In this document: positions 15,063 through 27,715 of the stretch, one piece after another
Layout of the letters: every line of letters begins with the position of its first letter
How positions within the stretch are numbered: position 1 is the stretch's first letter
Origin: Voacanga thouarsii
Taxonomy: Eukaryota > Streptophyta > Magnoliopsida > Gentianales > Apocynaceae
DNA: 64,000 nt
Reading direction: 5' to 3'
Assembly: GCA_026120185.1 (NCBI GenBank)
Contig: JANUWF010001217.1
Span: 3,518,001-3,582,000 of the forward strand
The notes under the pieces: model-generated
Databases searched by the model: none
The model's input: only the letters and a program-made list of their open reading frames with translations
Told to the model about the DNA's origin: nothing
Position numbers and translations under genes: made by a program

Positions 15063-18000
15063 TGCCTGTCCACAAGCGAGGAAACGGTGGTCTAGTAGGC
15101 CAAGGGGAGAAACAAAATCTCTAATTGGATATAAAAATTCAATAAATTTATATTTGAGAATTTTAAAAAATTCATAATAAAATAATAATATCTCAACATA
15201 TAATTCTATACAACAAATAAAACAGATCAAAATACAATATTTTTAATAATAAAACGTAACAAGGTATTGAAATAAAGTACAATTTTGAGAAATTAAATCT
15301 TCCACTATAATTTAATTCATTAAACATTTAAGAAAACTTGTAAATTTAAAAAATAAATATGAAAATCGTTTAATTGTACAAAATCAACCATTTTTTAAGC
15401 TTTATTTTAATATAAAATAATTTCACACTAATTCAAATTGATTTTAAAAAATATTGCTTTTCTTTCATATTAAATATTATCATATATCCTTTTAAAAAGT
15501 TTTAGAATCTTTAACTATTCATTATATTTTAAATTAAGTGAATATGCTCTTAAAATATGTTAATAATATTTTTTTTATAAATATATATATTAATATAAAA
15601 ATAAAAGAATTAATGGGTGGCAGGAGGCGAGAGCAAGGTGGGACAGAAGCAATACAATCCTCGTTCCGACCTTGTTCCATCTCTATTCTCAATCGAGTGA
15701 GATTGAATTAGGCCGGATTTCTAATTTAAACGAATAAATTATTATAGTATAAAAAATAAAAAATAATTAAACAGATAATGCTACTTTTTTTATTAAAAAA
15801 ATGTGTACGTGGCTAATATTTTGAACAAGTTTTTTAATACAAAAATTAGGTGAGTTTCGTAAACCATTGCACATCCTAATTTTTAATACTTGGTGGTATT
15901 TTACTAATATCTTCGTGGAATAATTGACTATCCATCCAAGCTATGAATTCTCCAATAAATTCATTTTAACTTTGACATAGACTTGTAGATTAGTCGTTTT
16001 TTGTCGACCCAAAAAGACGATGACAATTGCGTTGAAGCAGGGCCAAACGGAGTACTTTGCCTATGCATGTCCAAAAGGCCCATCAATAATTCCATTAACG
16101 TTCTATTCAGTATTCCCTGGTGTGAAAACCGGAAACATACTTTCTTTTACCATTTTTTTCCTGTGTTTTCACTTTGCATGGTTCGAACTTCAAAAAGTCC
16201 GACGAGACCTTGCCGCGTCCCTCTTCGATTTCAACGCCAATTGTTGGACGAAAGGAATCACAGTTGTGGGCGAAGGAAATTTCGTGTTTTTTCACTCAAC
16301 CATTTCGCGACATTTATTTAGCAGTGTTCAATATGTTCTACCGCACGTCACCTAAAGATGGATGGTTTAAACTTTTATAATTAAATACGATTGAATTAAG
16401 TATTATATTTTTTATTTTTAAATTTAATTAAATTTAAATAGTATTTAAATTTATTTATTTATTAATTAAATTTAAATTTATATTTAAATTTATTCGATTA
16501 TTATTTGATAATATTAAATTCTGTTTGAGTTTGAAAATTTCATTTAATATTTAAATTTGAATTGTTTAAATTTATTTATTCTATATTTTTATAAAATATA
16601 AACAAATAATAAATAATAAATAATATAGTTAATTTTAATAAAATATATATATTCACGATTGGTTCATGTCACTAAATGTGATTGTATTTTATGTTGATCG
16701 TCACAAATTTTACTGTAACTCTTTTCTTTTATTCGAATTTAAGACCAGAAATAAACACTGTAAATAAAGTCCGTGGAACTCACCAGCGGAGTAAAACAGA
16801 GTATATGAAATGTAAGTTCAGTACTATTAGAAATTAAATCATTTAAAAATCTATATTGTTGAGTTTAGTTTATATTGGTTTTAGTTCAATTTAATTTGAT
16901 TGATTTTAATAATACAACTCACATGTATATAACGCTATGTTTTTACTTACACTTCAAATATATAACTTTCAAAATATTCTATAAATTAAAAGAAATTTTG
17001 TAAAAAATATCATCAGACTATTTACACATCACAGTTTATATTACTTATTTTTTTTATTTTTTTATATTGTCAATAAATTTTATATATTTTATAATTTCAT
17101 TCCACTGTCCTAAATAATTGTTTCTAAATATTAATTTGGTAGAAATAGATAAAATTATGATAATTTTATTATTGATTACTTGCTCACGTGACCAATATAT
17201 ATCAATTTTTATCGAAAAATTTTGTTTATAATAGTGAAAAAATATTTTAAAATATACAAAATTTGTTAAGGATATAAAAAATAAAAAAATAAGAGATATA
17301 ATATCTAAAATATAAATAGTTTAATGTCATTTTTCACTATTTTTCTAAATTAAATTATAAAAATAATATAGACTATTATTAAATTTAAATTTCTTATATC
17401 AAATCCTTCAAACTAATATAATATATTGATTTAATTTAGTTCAATTTGAATAATTTTTAAATTGAACCCAATTTTTAGTTACTTGACCTCAAAACTAAAC
17501 CCAAATTAAAAACTCTTAACTCTGTTTGGATTGATTTGAATGGCTCGGTTTCGAATTTTTCTAAACACCTCTTCCTAATACATTGCTAGTTCAATTTATT
17601 TCATTAAAAAAAAAAAATTGGGGCAAGGTGTCAAGATTTAATTAATTCGTTTAACTTCAAGCATTTCACAAATATTTAAAAAACAAAATCGTACAATACC
17701 TAGCAAATATTCAATCCACGGAGAACAATTTAATTAGTGGTGAACTGCACTTTCAACTTTGGATATATTTCTTTCTTGTCACGAATTCTTTCGATTTACA
17801 TTTGAATGTTTTAATTTGATTATGATTAAACTATCATATTATTTTTATTAATTAAAAAAGTTAGTAATAAGACACGGGTTAGTAGAAATTTGTTTCTCTC
17901 AGATAAGAGAGATTGTTATAAAATTTAAAGAATCAAGTTTATTTTTTTTTTTAAAATGAAATTTTGTTTTTAATATTTTAAAATAAAAAGTGAGAAGAAA

Positions 18001-18680
18001 AGGTATTTTTTTTTAAAAAAAAATACTAAACGTGCAAAGATTTTAACGCATAATTTTCTATATGAAGGTTATCTAGCGCAAAAAAAAAAAAGAAATTCAA
18101 AAATATTTGTCTCTTTTTCTCTTTGCCACCATGCATATGCAAATTATTATTTAATAACTTTTGTTAAATAATCAGAGTTGAATCAATCCTCAATTACCCT
18201 TCGCCAACCACCTTTAAGAAATATTTGAAATTAAATAATTAAAGCCTGTAGTAAGGGTTAGCTCAATTTGTTAGAATCACTCATTATTAGAAGATAGATT
18301 TTGAATTAATTTACATATATGTCCCTCTATGCATTAAAAAAAAGAAGAAGAAGAAGAAGCCAAATGGTCGCTCTTATTTGTCACAAGAACTGAGCCCATG
18401 AAAATCAAACCAAAAGTAACTCACTGGACTTTTTCTTTTCTGCTTCTTTGATATGAGTAATTGGTTTAAGCTTTAATCTTACATACATTGAAAAATTAAT
18501 GAAGGTTGTCCAAACAGGGTTAAAGTCAAGTAATAAGACAATAATAGAGTCAAGTGTATAATTTATAGTAATTTAGGATGTTGAATTGGATTTGCTTCAA
18601 ACGAAAAAATTTAAAATTTTAATCCAAGCTTAGAGAGAAAACCGAATATATACCCCACAACAGCTGCACTAGCTAGAGCC
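15063..18680. other. AT-rich intergenic region upstream of the NLR gene
   Basis: Mostly AT-rich. A short GC-richer patch at 15610-15700 resembles hAT subterminal DNA again. Around 16000-16355 several overlapping frames of about 105-111 codons are open, one from an ATG at 16020 with hydrophobic stretches. None gives a domain I recognise, and three overlapping frames argue for chance. No other gene is seen. Confidence 0.4.
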
Positions 18681-18684
18681 TAGA

Positions 18685-18756
18685 ATGCCCAGAAAGCACT
18701 GGGCTTTGCACAGCAGAGGAGAGGTGCTGCTCTCTGCTATGTGTGAAGTGAGTTGA
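18685..18756 (+). promoter_or_regulatory. Possible upstream ORF in the NLR 5' leader
   Basis: ATG at 18685 opens a 23-codon frame ending TGA at 18754-18756, with a second in-frame ATG at 18739. It ends 44 bases before the NLR start codon. If the transcript starts upstream of it, it would lower translation of the receptor. The transcription start cannot be fixed from sequence. Confidence 0.3.
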
Positions 18757-18800
18757 CCCCGTTTCTTCAACTTCAACTCTCTTCCCAGATATCTCCGGAT

Positions 18801-21800
18801 ATGGCAAATGTTCCTGATGCTGCAGTGGGATTTCTCTTGGAAAATCTGAAGCAATTTGTTGAATACAACTCCAGTTTGATCGGTGGAGTGAACAAAAATG
18901 TCGCCAAGCTTTGTCAGGATCTGGATACCTTGAAAGCCTTCATCAAGGAGTACACAGAAAGGCAGAGCAACAGTGAAATTCTTGCGAAATTGGCCAACGA
19001 GGTCAGAATCGTTGTGCACGAAGCTGAAGATGCCATTGAAACTTACATCTATTGTGAGTCGTCCCAGAAAAGCAGAAGTAGTTTTAGTAGAGGTGTTCAC
19101 ATCTTTGATTATGTATCGGTCCTTCGAAAGGTAGGCAAGCAGATTGAAGAGGTGAGTGCGAAGGTTACTAACTTTTACCAAAGCAAGGCGCAAATTGGCT
19201 TCGAGGTCTTGAGGATTGAGGAGACACCTGGCAGAGTGGATAAGAAGAAGAAGAAGGTACAAGCATCTGTGTATATACACACACACACACACTCACAAGA
19301 AGGGATCTCATTTTGTTGTTGTTTATGATTCGTGCGCTATTTGTTTTTTCAAACAAGAGCTGGATAATCTAGCCTGGGACTTTAGTGCATTTGATTTGGT
19401 TAAGGTATGCTTACAAAAAGGTTAGATCGTATTACGAATTACTGGAACTGTTGAGCTTTTGATATTGGGACAAATTCAGGAGAGTGTACAATACCTTGGT
19501 AGAGATCAGGAGTGCATCCACAAATTTGGCTAAATCTAACCCCCCCACATATTTCTCCTGCATCTCCTTGCCAATCTGATATTTTGTTCTTGCTAATCTA
19601 ATGAACTTTTCTTGTACAGAAAAAAGGAACTGCTAAGTTTTGAAACTGAATAATGTGAGGTAATTAAGGGCACAATTGTTGATTCATTATAATATGATAT
19701 ACGTGTGAGATCTTTAAGGAGACTAAAAATATAGGAATGGCATCCATATGATACAAGCAAGAATTTTAGTGGATACCTTGGGTTTTAGAGTAGAAGAGAA
19801 ATGGTTCTAAGAGTAACATAGTCATGGATTTATTGGGGAAATTGGAACCAAAATTTTGCTAGAGAAGAATTGTGCAAAAGTGGTTCAGCTTGAATTTGTG
19901 AAGAGATGTTTCTTTTCCTCTACATCAAATACGTCACACAGGGAAAAAGATTTCATGCTAATGCCTCTGTTTCTCAAATGAGTCATGAAATTACCTTCTG
20001 TGATTGACATCCCCCTGTGAGGTGAGCCTTTGCATATAATTTTCTAGGACTTATAATTTTTATAAGTCTCACTGGTTGTAAAAACTAAAAAAGTAAAGAC
20101 CTTACTTTAGTACAAAGAGTATGTGCAAATTCCGTATCTCTATATTTGAGTCTGCCTTTATGTTGTCTTTGGTTTTTTCACGTAGGATAATATGCTTGAT
20201 TTTAATTGACAGGCTCTTGTAGTGGAGGAAGACAATGTGGTTGGTTTTGAGGATGAGGCAAAAACGGTAATTCAACTTCTTACTGGAGAATCAGAGCAGC
20301 TAGAAGTAATCTCAATCACTGGTATGCTGGGGCTTGGGAAGACAACACTGGCTAAAAAGGTCTTAAATGACCCAAAAATCGAATATGAATTCTACACTCG
20401 TGTTTTTGTCAACATTTCCCAGGAATATGAGAGAAAGGAAATATTTCTTAACATATTGGGTGCCTTTACCGAGCTCACTCAGGAAATAAACATGATGTCA
20501 GAAGATAGATTAGCTGAAGAACTTCGTAAGCAATTGAAGACCAGAAAATATTTGATTGTCATGGATGATATCTGGACCACAGAGGCATGGGATGATCTCA
20601 AAGTTGCATTTCCCAACAATAACAAGCACAGCAGGGTTCTAATAACCAGTAGACACAACCCTGTAGCTAATTATGCTAATCCAAAGCTTGAGCCTCATCG
20701 TCTGCGCTTTCTCTATGGACATGAGAGTCGAGAGTTACTGCGGAGAAAGGTTTTTGGTCAGAATAATTGCCCATCAACACTGGAGGAGTATGAGTTACGT
20801 ATTCTGATCAAATGTGATGGGCTACCGTTGGCAATAGTGGTTGTTGCAGGTATTCTTTTGAACCATAGAGATAGAACTGACTGGTGGAAGAAAGTAGCTG
20901 ATGGTGTGAATGACTATGTTGCTAGGGATCAATCACAAAGCAATGAAGTGATAAGGCTAAGTTTCAATCACATGCCACACCGTTTGAGGCCTTGTTTCCT
21001 CTACTTTGGGGTGTTCCGTGAAGACTTTGAGATTCTGGTATGGAAATTGGTCCGATTATGGATCGCTGAAGGGTTCATACAGCAGGATGGAGATATGACC
21101 TTGGAGGATATAGCAGAGGATTACTTAGAGGACTTGGTTGACAGGAATTTGGTGATGGTGGGGAAAAGGAGGTCAAATGGTCAGATTAAAACATGTCGTA
21201 TCCATGATACGTTGCGTGACTTTTGCAAAAAAGAGGCCATGAAAGAAAATCTTTTCCAAGAGATCAAAAGGTTTAACCCGGCTACCTTTTTATCTGAGCA
21301 TCCAACTTTGGATACTTACCGTCGCCTTTGCATAAATTCTAATGTCTTAGGTTATATTACTTCCAAACCATCTGGTCAACGTGTTCGTTCATTCTTGAGT
21401 TTTGCCAAGGAAGAAATAACCTTGTCCCTAGATCTTGTCCCATCCATTCCTAAAGCATTTAGACTGCTTAGGGTGCTGGATATTAGATCAATCATTTTCC
21501 CTCGTTTCCCGAGTGATCTGCTTTACCTGGTTCTTTTGAAGTACATTGCCATATCTTGCAACTTCAAGATAATTCCTGAAAAAGTGGCCAACCTAAGAAA
21601 CATGCAGACTCTTATTATTGAGACGTCATCCCGTACTCTTGACATAAAAGTAGACATATGGAAAATGGCTCTACTGAGGCATCTGCACACAAATGCATCC
21701 ACATATTTGTTGAAATGTAAGGGAGAATCCTCATCCAGTGCAAATGTCCAAACCTTGTGCACAATCTCACCGGAAAGTTGCACAAGAGAATTGTTTGAGC

Positions 21801-22417
21801 GGACCCCAAAGCTCAAGAAATTGGGTATATTTGGAAAGTTAGCCACTGTTATACAGGTCAATGGTGAGTCAACTTTGTTTGAAAGTCTTTGCCAATTAGA
21901 CTTGCTTGAAAATTTGAAGCTGCTGAATGACGATATAACTTCTAACTTACATGCTCTTCCTCATGAGAATACTTTTCCGAGAAAGCTGACTAAGTTAACT
22001 CTGTTGAATACCTTGCTTGAGTGGAGACACATGTCCACACTTGGAAAGTTGGAGAATCTTGAGGTGCTTAAGTTGAAAGACAATGCATTTTGGGGAGAAT
22101 TGTGGCAGACAGAAGGGGTTTTTCGTCGGCTTAAAGTTTTGCACATTGGCAGTTCCAATTTAGTTCTGTGGAAGGCTTCAGCAAATAATTTCCCCGTATT
22201 GACTTCCCTTTGCTTGAGGCATTGCAGCAAGCTTGAGGCTGTCCCACATGGCCTTGCAGATGTATCAACCCTCCAGAACATTGACCTGTATTGTACCAAC
22301 TCTTCAGTTGCTTCCTCTGCAAGGAAAATTCAATTGTTAAAACTTAAAGTGCGGGCCCAGGAAAAGAACTCCACGAATAATGTATTTTGGCTCTCTGTTT
22401 ATCCTCCAGATCAGTGA
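18801..22417 (+). CDS. CC-NB-ARC-LRR disease resistance protein (Rx/R1-type NLR)
   Basis: An intracellular immune receptor of the CNL class, predicted to sense pathogen effectors. Two exons, 18801-19256 and 20213-22417, are joined by a GT..AG intron of 956 bp and give 886 residues. The start MANVPDAAVGFLLE is chosen as the first in-frame ATG with a typical Rx-N beginning. Residues 1-152 form the coiled-coil domain with an EDVID-like EAEDAIETY. The NB-ARC follows: P-loop GMLGLGKTT, kinase-2 YLIVMDDIW, RNBS-B SRVLITSR, GLPL as CDGLPLAI, RNBS-D CFLYFGVF, and an MHD-type motif IHDTLRDF. The last roughly 350 residues are irregular leucine-rich repeats. The P-loop has Leu where most family members have Gly, but the Walker A lysine and threonines are present. 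Length and motif order are normal, and I see no break. Closest family impression is the late-blight R1-like group. Confidence 0.92.
19257..20212 (+). other. Intron of the NLR gene
   Basis: A GT at 19257 after the lysine-rich exon end and an AG at 20211-20212 keep the frame between the coiled coil and NB-ARC. It contains a (CA)n tract near 19277-19293. The intron sits exactly between the CC and NB-ARC domains. Confidence 0.85.
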
Positions 22418-23600
22418 TCACCCCGATAAATGAATACAACTGCTTTCCTCTTCGGTTAGTGAAAAGGAATTTGGCTTCCATTTGGGGTTCTCTTGTTTCC
22501 TTGTCATAATGATGTGCTATTTGAACTTGTTTTCGTACTTTCTTTGTTTCTGCTGATTTCATGATATTTCTACTCTCGATCATTGGAAAAGTTTCTAAGT
22601 GGTGCTACCAAAGATTCTATCCCTCTGAATTGATTGCTGGATAGCAGCTCAGCAATACTCATGTCTCTAGTCAACATTCCAGCAGCTAATGTTTATAGAG
22701 TTTGGATTTGGTTTCACTAGTGAATACAGCTGAATTGATCAATGATTCTCTTTTCAGCAGTTATACCACGAGGGAACTTAGGCTGCTGAACTTCCAGCCA
22801 GTTGAAGAGCTCAGAAGCAAGGGAACATGGAAGTTTCTCAATCTTAATCTGCCTGGAAATTCAAGTCTCAGCCGGATAAAATTGGAAAATATTAACATTT
22901 TGGTGTGTGTTTTGGCTCAATAATTGTGGTTGGGTGGGTTTATTAGGCTTATGTCGGCTCTCCTCTGGAGAAATGGAACACTATGCTTCATTTAGATTTG
23001 GGTGTGCTTCTTCTTTGCGGTTGAGGTGAGGTTTATACCTCTGTTGTTTCCATTCACTTCCTCTGCTGTTTTTTTGTGTTTCGTTTGATGGATAATAAAT
23101 TTATTACTTTCTTTCAATGAGATGGTGAGATTAACTGACTATCAGAAGTCATTGGATTCAATATTTGAAGTCTTCCGTTAATTTTAACCATTGATTGCAA
23201 TTTTTACTTCTGGTCTTAAAGATCCAGTTTCATAACATAACACCAAAATCAGCAAATGTTTAGACGCCACAGCTGTAATTCTTCTGTGTTTTCATTTGAT
23301 TTCTAACCAAATTTTACGTTCTCTGTTAGTTTCTCACAATGATTATATGGCCTTTCCTCTCTCCTCCACTTTGTCATGGGAAACTAAAATCTAGTGGTAT
23401 TACCATTAAAATTTCAAATCAAAGAGGATTCTTTTGGGAGGAAATAAGAGAACTTTTATTAAGGACGATATACTCTAGTGGCAGCCATTGTAGATGCTGG
23501 AACCTCTTCTATCCGACTTTTCTATCCAATACCGAGGTTCAATGAAAGAAGATGACAAACTTGCCCCTCCCTCTGCATCAAATGGACTTCCATCCTTCCC
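22418..23600. other. NLR 3' flank, no second gene seen
   Basis: Probable 3' untranslated and intergenic sequence of moderate GC content. Open frames at 22702-22923 and 23339-23545 have no recognisable domain or codon pattern. Confidence 0.45.
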
Positions 23601-23609
23601 TCGCCAAGG

Positions 23610-23760
23610 TTATATGAAATCTCCAGGCACTGATAGGTCACCAAGTAGGATATTAACCTTCTGCACCATCTCCTGGCAGGCTGATTCAACTGTCTTAATC
23701 GCAAGATGGCACTCATTTGCAGACTCAATGGCCACTGCTAACAGGCCATGGCCGTAATCC
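23610..23760 (-). pseudogene. Unidentified coding-like fragment (3' exon end?)
   Basis: On the minus strand about 50 codons (about 23760 down to a TAA at 23612-23610) have protein-like composition: an amphipathic helical stretch AIESANECHLAIKTVESACQ followed by a short tail. The right side ends at a different, A-rich sequence. It could be the last exon of a gene whose upstream part is lost, or a captured fragment. I do not recognise the family. Confidence 0.25.
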
Positions 23761-23769
23761 GCCTAGGGC

Positions 23770-24866
23770 CCGGCCTGGTGGAAGGTCCAAACTTGTATCG
23801 GGTTAGGATTAATATTAAAAAAAAAAAAAAATCAAGGAGCATGTCACAAAGGAATGGGGAAAAAAATCCTCTTATAAAAAACACATAAAAACACTAAAAA
23901 AACAAAACAATAGAGAAGAAATTTTACACTCTTCGTCAACTTTCTTTACAATTCAATAATGTCTTGATTGCAAATTCCCTTCTAACTTATCATTTTATTA
24001 TTACCATTGTCGCATTAAGAATTGGTTTGTGTTTGTGAAATATCAATTGAAGCCATTAAATTATTTCATTGTATTAATTATTTTAAAAAATATAAAATAT
24101 AAAAGTATAATAAGTGATTTTACATTTTAAAAGATTATATGAATAAATTAAAAAACTAGAAGATTCGCTCTGTCTAAAAATTTCATCTAATTCTCTAAAT
24201 TTTTAAACACATGGCAATAATTGATCTAATAATGGCGATAATGTAACCATGTGTGAGCCCACGGTTCAATTGGGGTCTTGGAGCTTTCTCTTTATGATAT
24301 CTGTTATGGGCTTTAACCCATGAGGTTAAGGGCTTAATTAATAGAGGGAGTAATTAGGGGATCATTGGCAATTATTACCCTTAGGACTAACTTACGTTCT
24401 GTCAGTACGTTGTTTCTGACATTCACATTGTTCTTCATTCAGAGGCTGTTCATGAAGAAAAGAAGGGCCAGGAAGAAGAGACAAGGGAAGGGGAAGTGCT
24501 TGAGACTACAAGTTTAGGTAACTTGTGTTCTCCTTACGCTTCTATCTAGGTTTAATTAATATATAGGGTTCTTGATTTTGAGATTTCGATTTGGGAGAAA
24601 TTGTGTGTCTGATGATTCTAATAGGGTAATGATAACTAGATTGTAGGGGAGAAAGGAATTGGAGGTGATAAGAGTAGTTTGTAATTCAATGTTTATGGTA
24701 AGGGATTTTGACTTATCTGCGTTTTTTGTTCTTAACTGGTTTTTCAATAAATTCTCCTCTGTTCTGAAATTCTGGAAAAATTATGTTAGTACAAAATTTG
24801 GATTGAGCATGGTATACAGTTCATTACTGTGATTGGGTTATTATAATGATAAGTATGGTTTTTAGG
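23770..24866. other. Intergenic, no gene seen
   Basis: AT-rich sequence. 24240-24540 is somewhat GC-richer and purine-rich (GAAGAAAAGAAGGGCC) and could be an LTR or a 5' exon relic, but no frame or boundary supports either. Confidence 0.3.
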
Positions 24867-24870
24867 ATAT

Positions 24871-25744
24871 TTAAATTTCTGCTCTGGTACTATTCTGCTT
24901 TCTGATTTCTGGTTCTGTTCTATTTGATGCTTGGGGCTTGGAAGTGGTATGGATGATCCCGTTCTGTTTTGTGTACTTCGAGATCATATCATAGCCTTTG
25001 CTTTTTATGACTAATTTCAGATTTGTATCTAATTGTTCTATTGGGAAGGAAAAGTCTGGTAAAATATAAGCTATTTGGCTTTTTTGATTATTCATATCTA
25101 TCTCCATATTTCCTATAATTGCAGATAGTATATGGTTATGTCTAGTGTCTAGGAGACCTATAAATACTTTGGTTCCTAATTTATTCCTATGGATTCCCTT
25201 GATACCTATTATTATACATCCAAAATGCAGGAGTTCATAATTTTCTTTGAGCAATTTAAATTTACTCTCTTGATTAATGATGGGTAAAGTCACAGTACTT
25301 TCATCATTAGGACTAGAAACTATATTTTCTCTATATAAATTAACTAATTTTTGAGGTTTATTATGTCATAATAATACATGTATCTAGGAGGAATACTTTA
25401 CATTTTGTTTTTCCAAAAATTTTCTAATTGTATTTCAGGATCTACAATTGTTTCAACTGTTTTGAAAGGTTTAACTTTTCTGCATCTGTCAATTACCTTT
25501 TCAATTCTACCATAAGTGATTATGTCTAATTTTTTCCTTTTCTGATACTCCTGAATGTGTCATATCAGAATTTCTCTACATATTCCCACCTATGAATTAA
25601 TTCACCGCTAATTTGGTAAATGCTATATTTGTGTTTAATCCAATATTCCAAAATTTCTACTTCTCCATAATCTATTATTTCATGGATTATTACAAATTCC
25701 GGTTGATCTTCCGGGATATATAAGATATCGAAATCATACCTCAT
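24871..25744 (-). pseudogene. Pararetroviral polyprotein ORF start with movement-protein-like domain, broken
   Basis: The ORF starts at ATG 25744, two bases after the stop of the preceding ORF. It is interrupted by a TGA at its 60th codon (25567-25565) and by later stops and shifts. The open stretch 25293-24871 (140 codons, entered from a non-ATG codon) looks like the core of a 30K-superfamily movement protein, which in these viruses helps particles or genomes pass plasmodesmata. Homology ends near 24870, so the rest of the polyprotein is missing. The movement-protein assignment is from overall resemblance, not a search. Confidence 0.65.
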
Positions 25745-25746
25745 TC

Positions 25747-26070
25747 TTATTTCCAGGTAGCAAAGATTTTGGATCTTGATTTCTTTGGTACTTTAGTTAG
25801 ATCTAAATTTAATCTTTTGATAACATCACTGAGATCATCTAATTTTGATGTTATTTCCAAATTAGTACTCGGTTGCTCTAATTTTTCTAGAATATTTAAC
25901 AGCAAAAGCATTATTACATTATTTTGCCTAATTATTATCTGGTCTGAAGGAGCTACTGGTTCATTGTATTCTGAATTTTCTTTTGTGAAGATTCCTACTG
26001 CTTTTGATAAATATTTTCTACTTTCTATTAAAGCTTGCTGATAATCAGGATTATTTATTGGTTCTGTCAT
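25747..26070 (-). CDS. Small pararetroviral ORF (107 codons), possibly virion-associated
   Basis: ATG at 26070-26068, TAA at 25749-25747. The product is hydrophilic with a heptad-like leucine pattern in its middle third, suggesting a coiled coil, and a Lys/Arg-rich end. By position (second of two short ORFs before the polyprotein) it corresponds to the ORF2-type protein of badna- or tungro-like viruses, which are nucleic-acid or virion associated. No stop or shift is visible in this ORF, which is unusual in an otherwise decayed copy. It is 107 codons long, so chance survival is possible. Function is inferred from position. Confidence 0.5.
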   Translation of the reverse strand: MTEPINNPDYQQALIESRKYLSKAVGIFTKENSEYNEPVAPSDQIIIRQNNVIMLLLLNILEKLEQPSTNLEITSKLDDLSDVIKRLNLDLTKVPKKSRSKIFATWK

Positions 26071-26567
26071 AATTTAATTCCTAAGATTACCTCACAGTAC
26101 TTTTGTGTATCTCTATTTTGTTCCAAGAGGAGTTTTATCTGAGTTAACTCTCTCCTATTTTCTTCTAAGGTTTCGACTATTTTCTTAGAATTCTGTAAAC
26201 CTGGGGTTATCTGGTTTAAATCTTCCTTTAACAAGAGATTTCTAGTCTTAATTCCTATGTTATTCTTAATATAATCTAAATTTTCTTTGATTATATTAAT
26301 CTCTTTTAAGATTTTACTTTTATGCCTAGCATGTTCGCTTAATAGATCAGTTATAATTTGATTTAACTTGAACTGATTGTTGACTATGATTGACAGGAAA
26401 TCTACAACTAAATTCTGCTAAGGGTCTGTACCATGAAAGGGATGTTTGAATTTTTCAGAATTTGAAGTGGTTCTCTCAAAACACCAAACATAATGACCAT
26501 CTGAAGTTTATTGTTTTACAAAAGATTTATCAGCCAAGTCTAAATACTCTAAATTCCCCTTCTCCAT
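26067..26567 (-). pseudogene. First pararetroviral ORF, broken
   Basis: A frame from ATG 26567 to TGA 26069-26067 with about two in-frame stops in its first half. The second half (about 110 codons) is open and strongly helical, charged and Glu/Lys/Leu-rich, consistent with a coiled coil. Its TGA overlaps the ATG of the next ORF as ATGA. It corresponds by order to ORF1 of badna- or tungro-like viruses. Function is unknown. Confidence 0.5.
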
Positions 26568-27204
26568 CCTAATTCCTATTATACTAGTAACATACTTCCC
26601 TTTTCATATTGCACTAGATCAGTAACATAGATCTTTTCTTTTAAATTACTAGGAATATAATTCTCAGATTTCTAATTACTACGTTTCTTCAGTATTAGGA
26701 TCACACTACGGGGTCACAACTGCCTTTCACAGGACTTACTAAAGACCACCGAGTTCTTTTTCCCTTACTGAGATTCTTTCACCTTTCATCTGAGTATTCA
26801 TGATAACCAAAAGATCCCTATACTAGTTGATGTAATGCAAATAAAATCAGTATGCATAAACAAATAACATGAACAACTTATATATAGATATGTCTGAGGT
26901 ACTGGTAGAGTGACTCTATCCGTGCAATGGGTTACTTGCTTCACCCAATTTAAAAGAGTTTCATTGATCCAATATACCTCAGAGATCTATATACTTATGT
27001 CCCTCAACGAATATTGAGAAGTGGAACATGATTATTCAAGACAAGGCTAATAAAAACAACACTTCTTATTCATTATGCAAGGAGTCTTGAGTGACCAAAA
27101 GTCTCTACTCCATAGTTACCTTACAAAGAAGACAAATGATTTTACAGACTCTGTGACAAACTTTGTTTAGGTACTACTGAAGCAGTTGAGCTATCCTACC
27201 TCCA

Positions 27205-27600
27205 CAAACAGTAACTCTAATGCCAAATGAGAAATGAGACCATGGAAACGGAAGCAAGTTTCTCTGAAGTGTATGTGTGGGTTCATAACTTCAGAAGCAA
27301 TGGCTTTATATAGCCATGCCGAAACTACCCAAGACTCTCTAAACTTTTCAAAAGGCAAATGACTCTTCCGAAAAGCAAAAGACTCTTTAAGAAAAGCAGA
27401 CGACTCTTCAGAAAATTAAAAGACTCTTTAAGAAAAGCAGACGACTCTTCAGAAAAGAAGGTGACGCAACTTCTTCCTGATTTGACGCTTCTCACAGTTT
27501 TTCCACAGAGTGGTAGTAATAAAAGTGAGAATCACAACTTTTTAGTGGGGACTATATTCCACAGACTACAACTTTTCTAACTTTTAGATTTCCATAGCAT
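27205..27600 (-). promoter_or_regulatory. Pararetroviral intergenic promoter region and primer-binding site
   Basis: On the minus strand a TATATAAA box (27312-27305) is preceded by two 39-bp direct repeats (27377-27415 and 27418-27456) and by two TGACG motifs (27462-27466 and 27483-27487, as read on plus). TGACG pairs are the core of as-1-type elements in 35S-like promoters. Downstream of the TATA box, 27225-27214 reads TGGCATTAGAGT, 9 of 12 matching the tRNA-Met primer site TGGTATCAGAGC. The layout fits the pregenomic RNA promoter and leader of a caulimovirid. Present-day activity cannot be judged. Confidence 0.6.
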
Positions 27601-27715
27601 TTACTAGATTGCCAAACTCATCATCCAGGTCTTCCTCTGCTATTCCAGCGTCTTCCATTGAATTAAAATTACCGAGACTTCCTTGAATGGTAATCATACT
27701 CTGGAGATGGTTCCT

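Noticed and set aside
16001..16380. Three overlapping frames of 68-111 codons, one from a good ATG
   Set aside because: Mutually overlapping, no recognisable domain, no splice partners. Kept only as a note in the intergenic entry.
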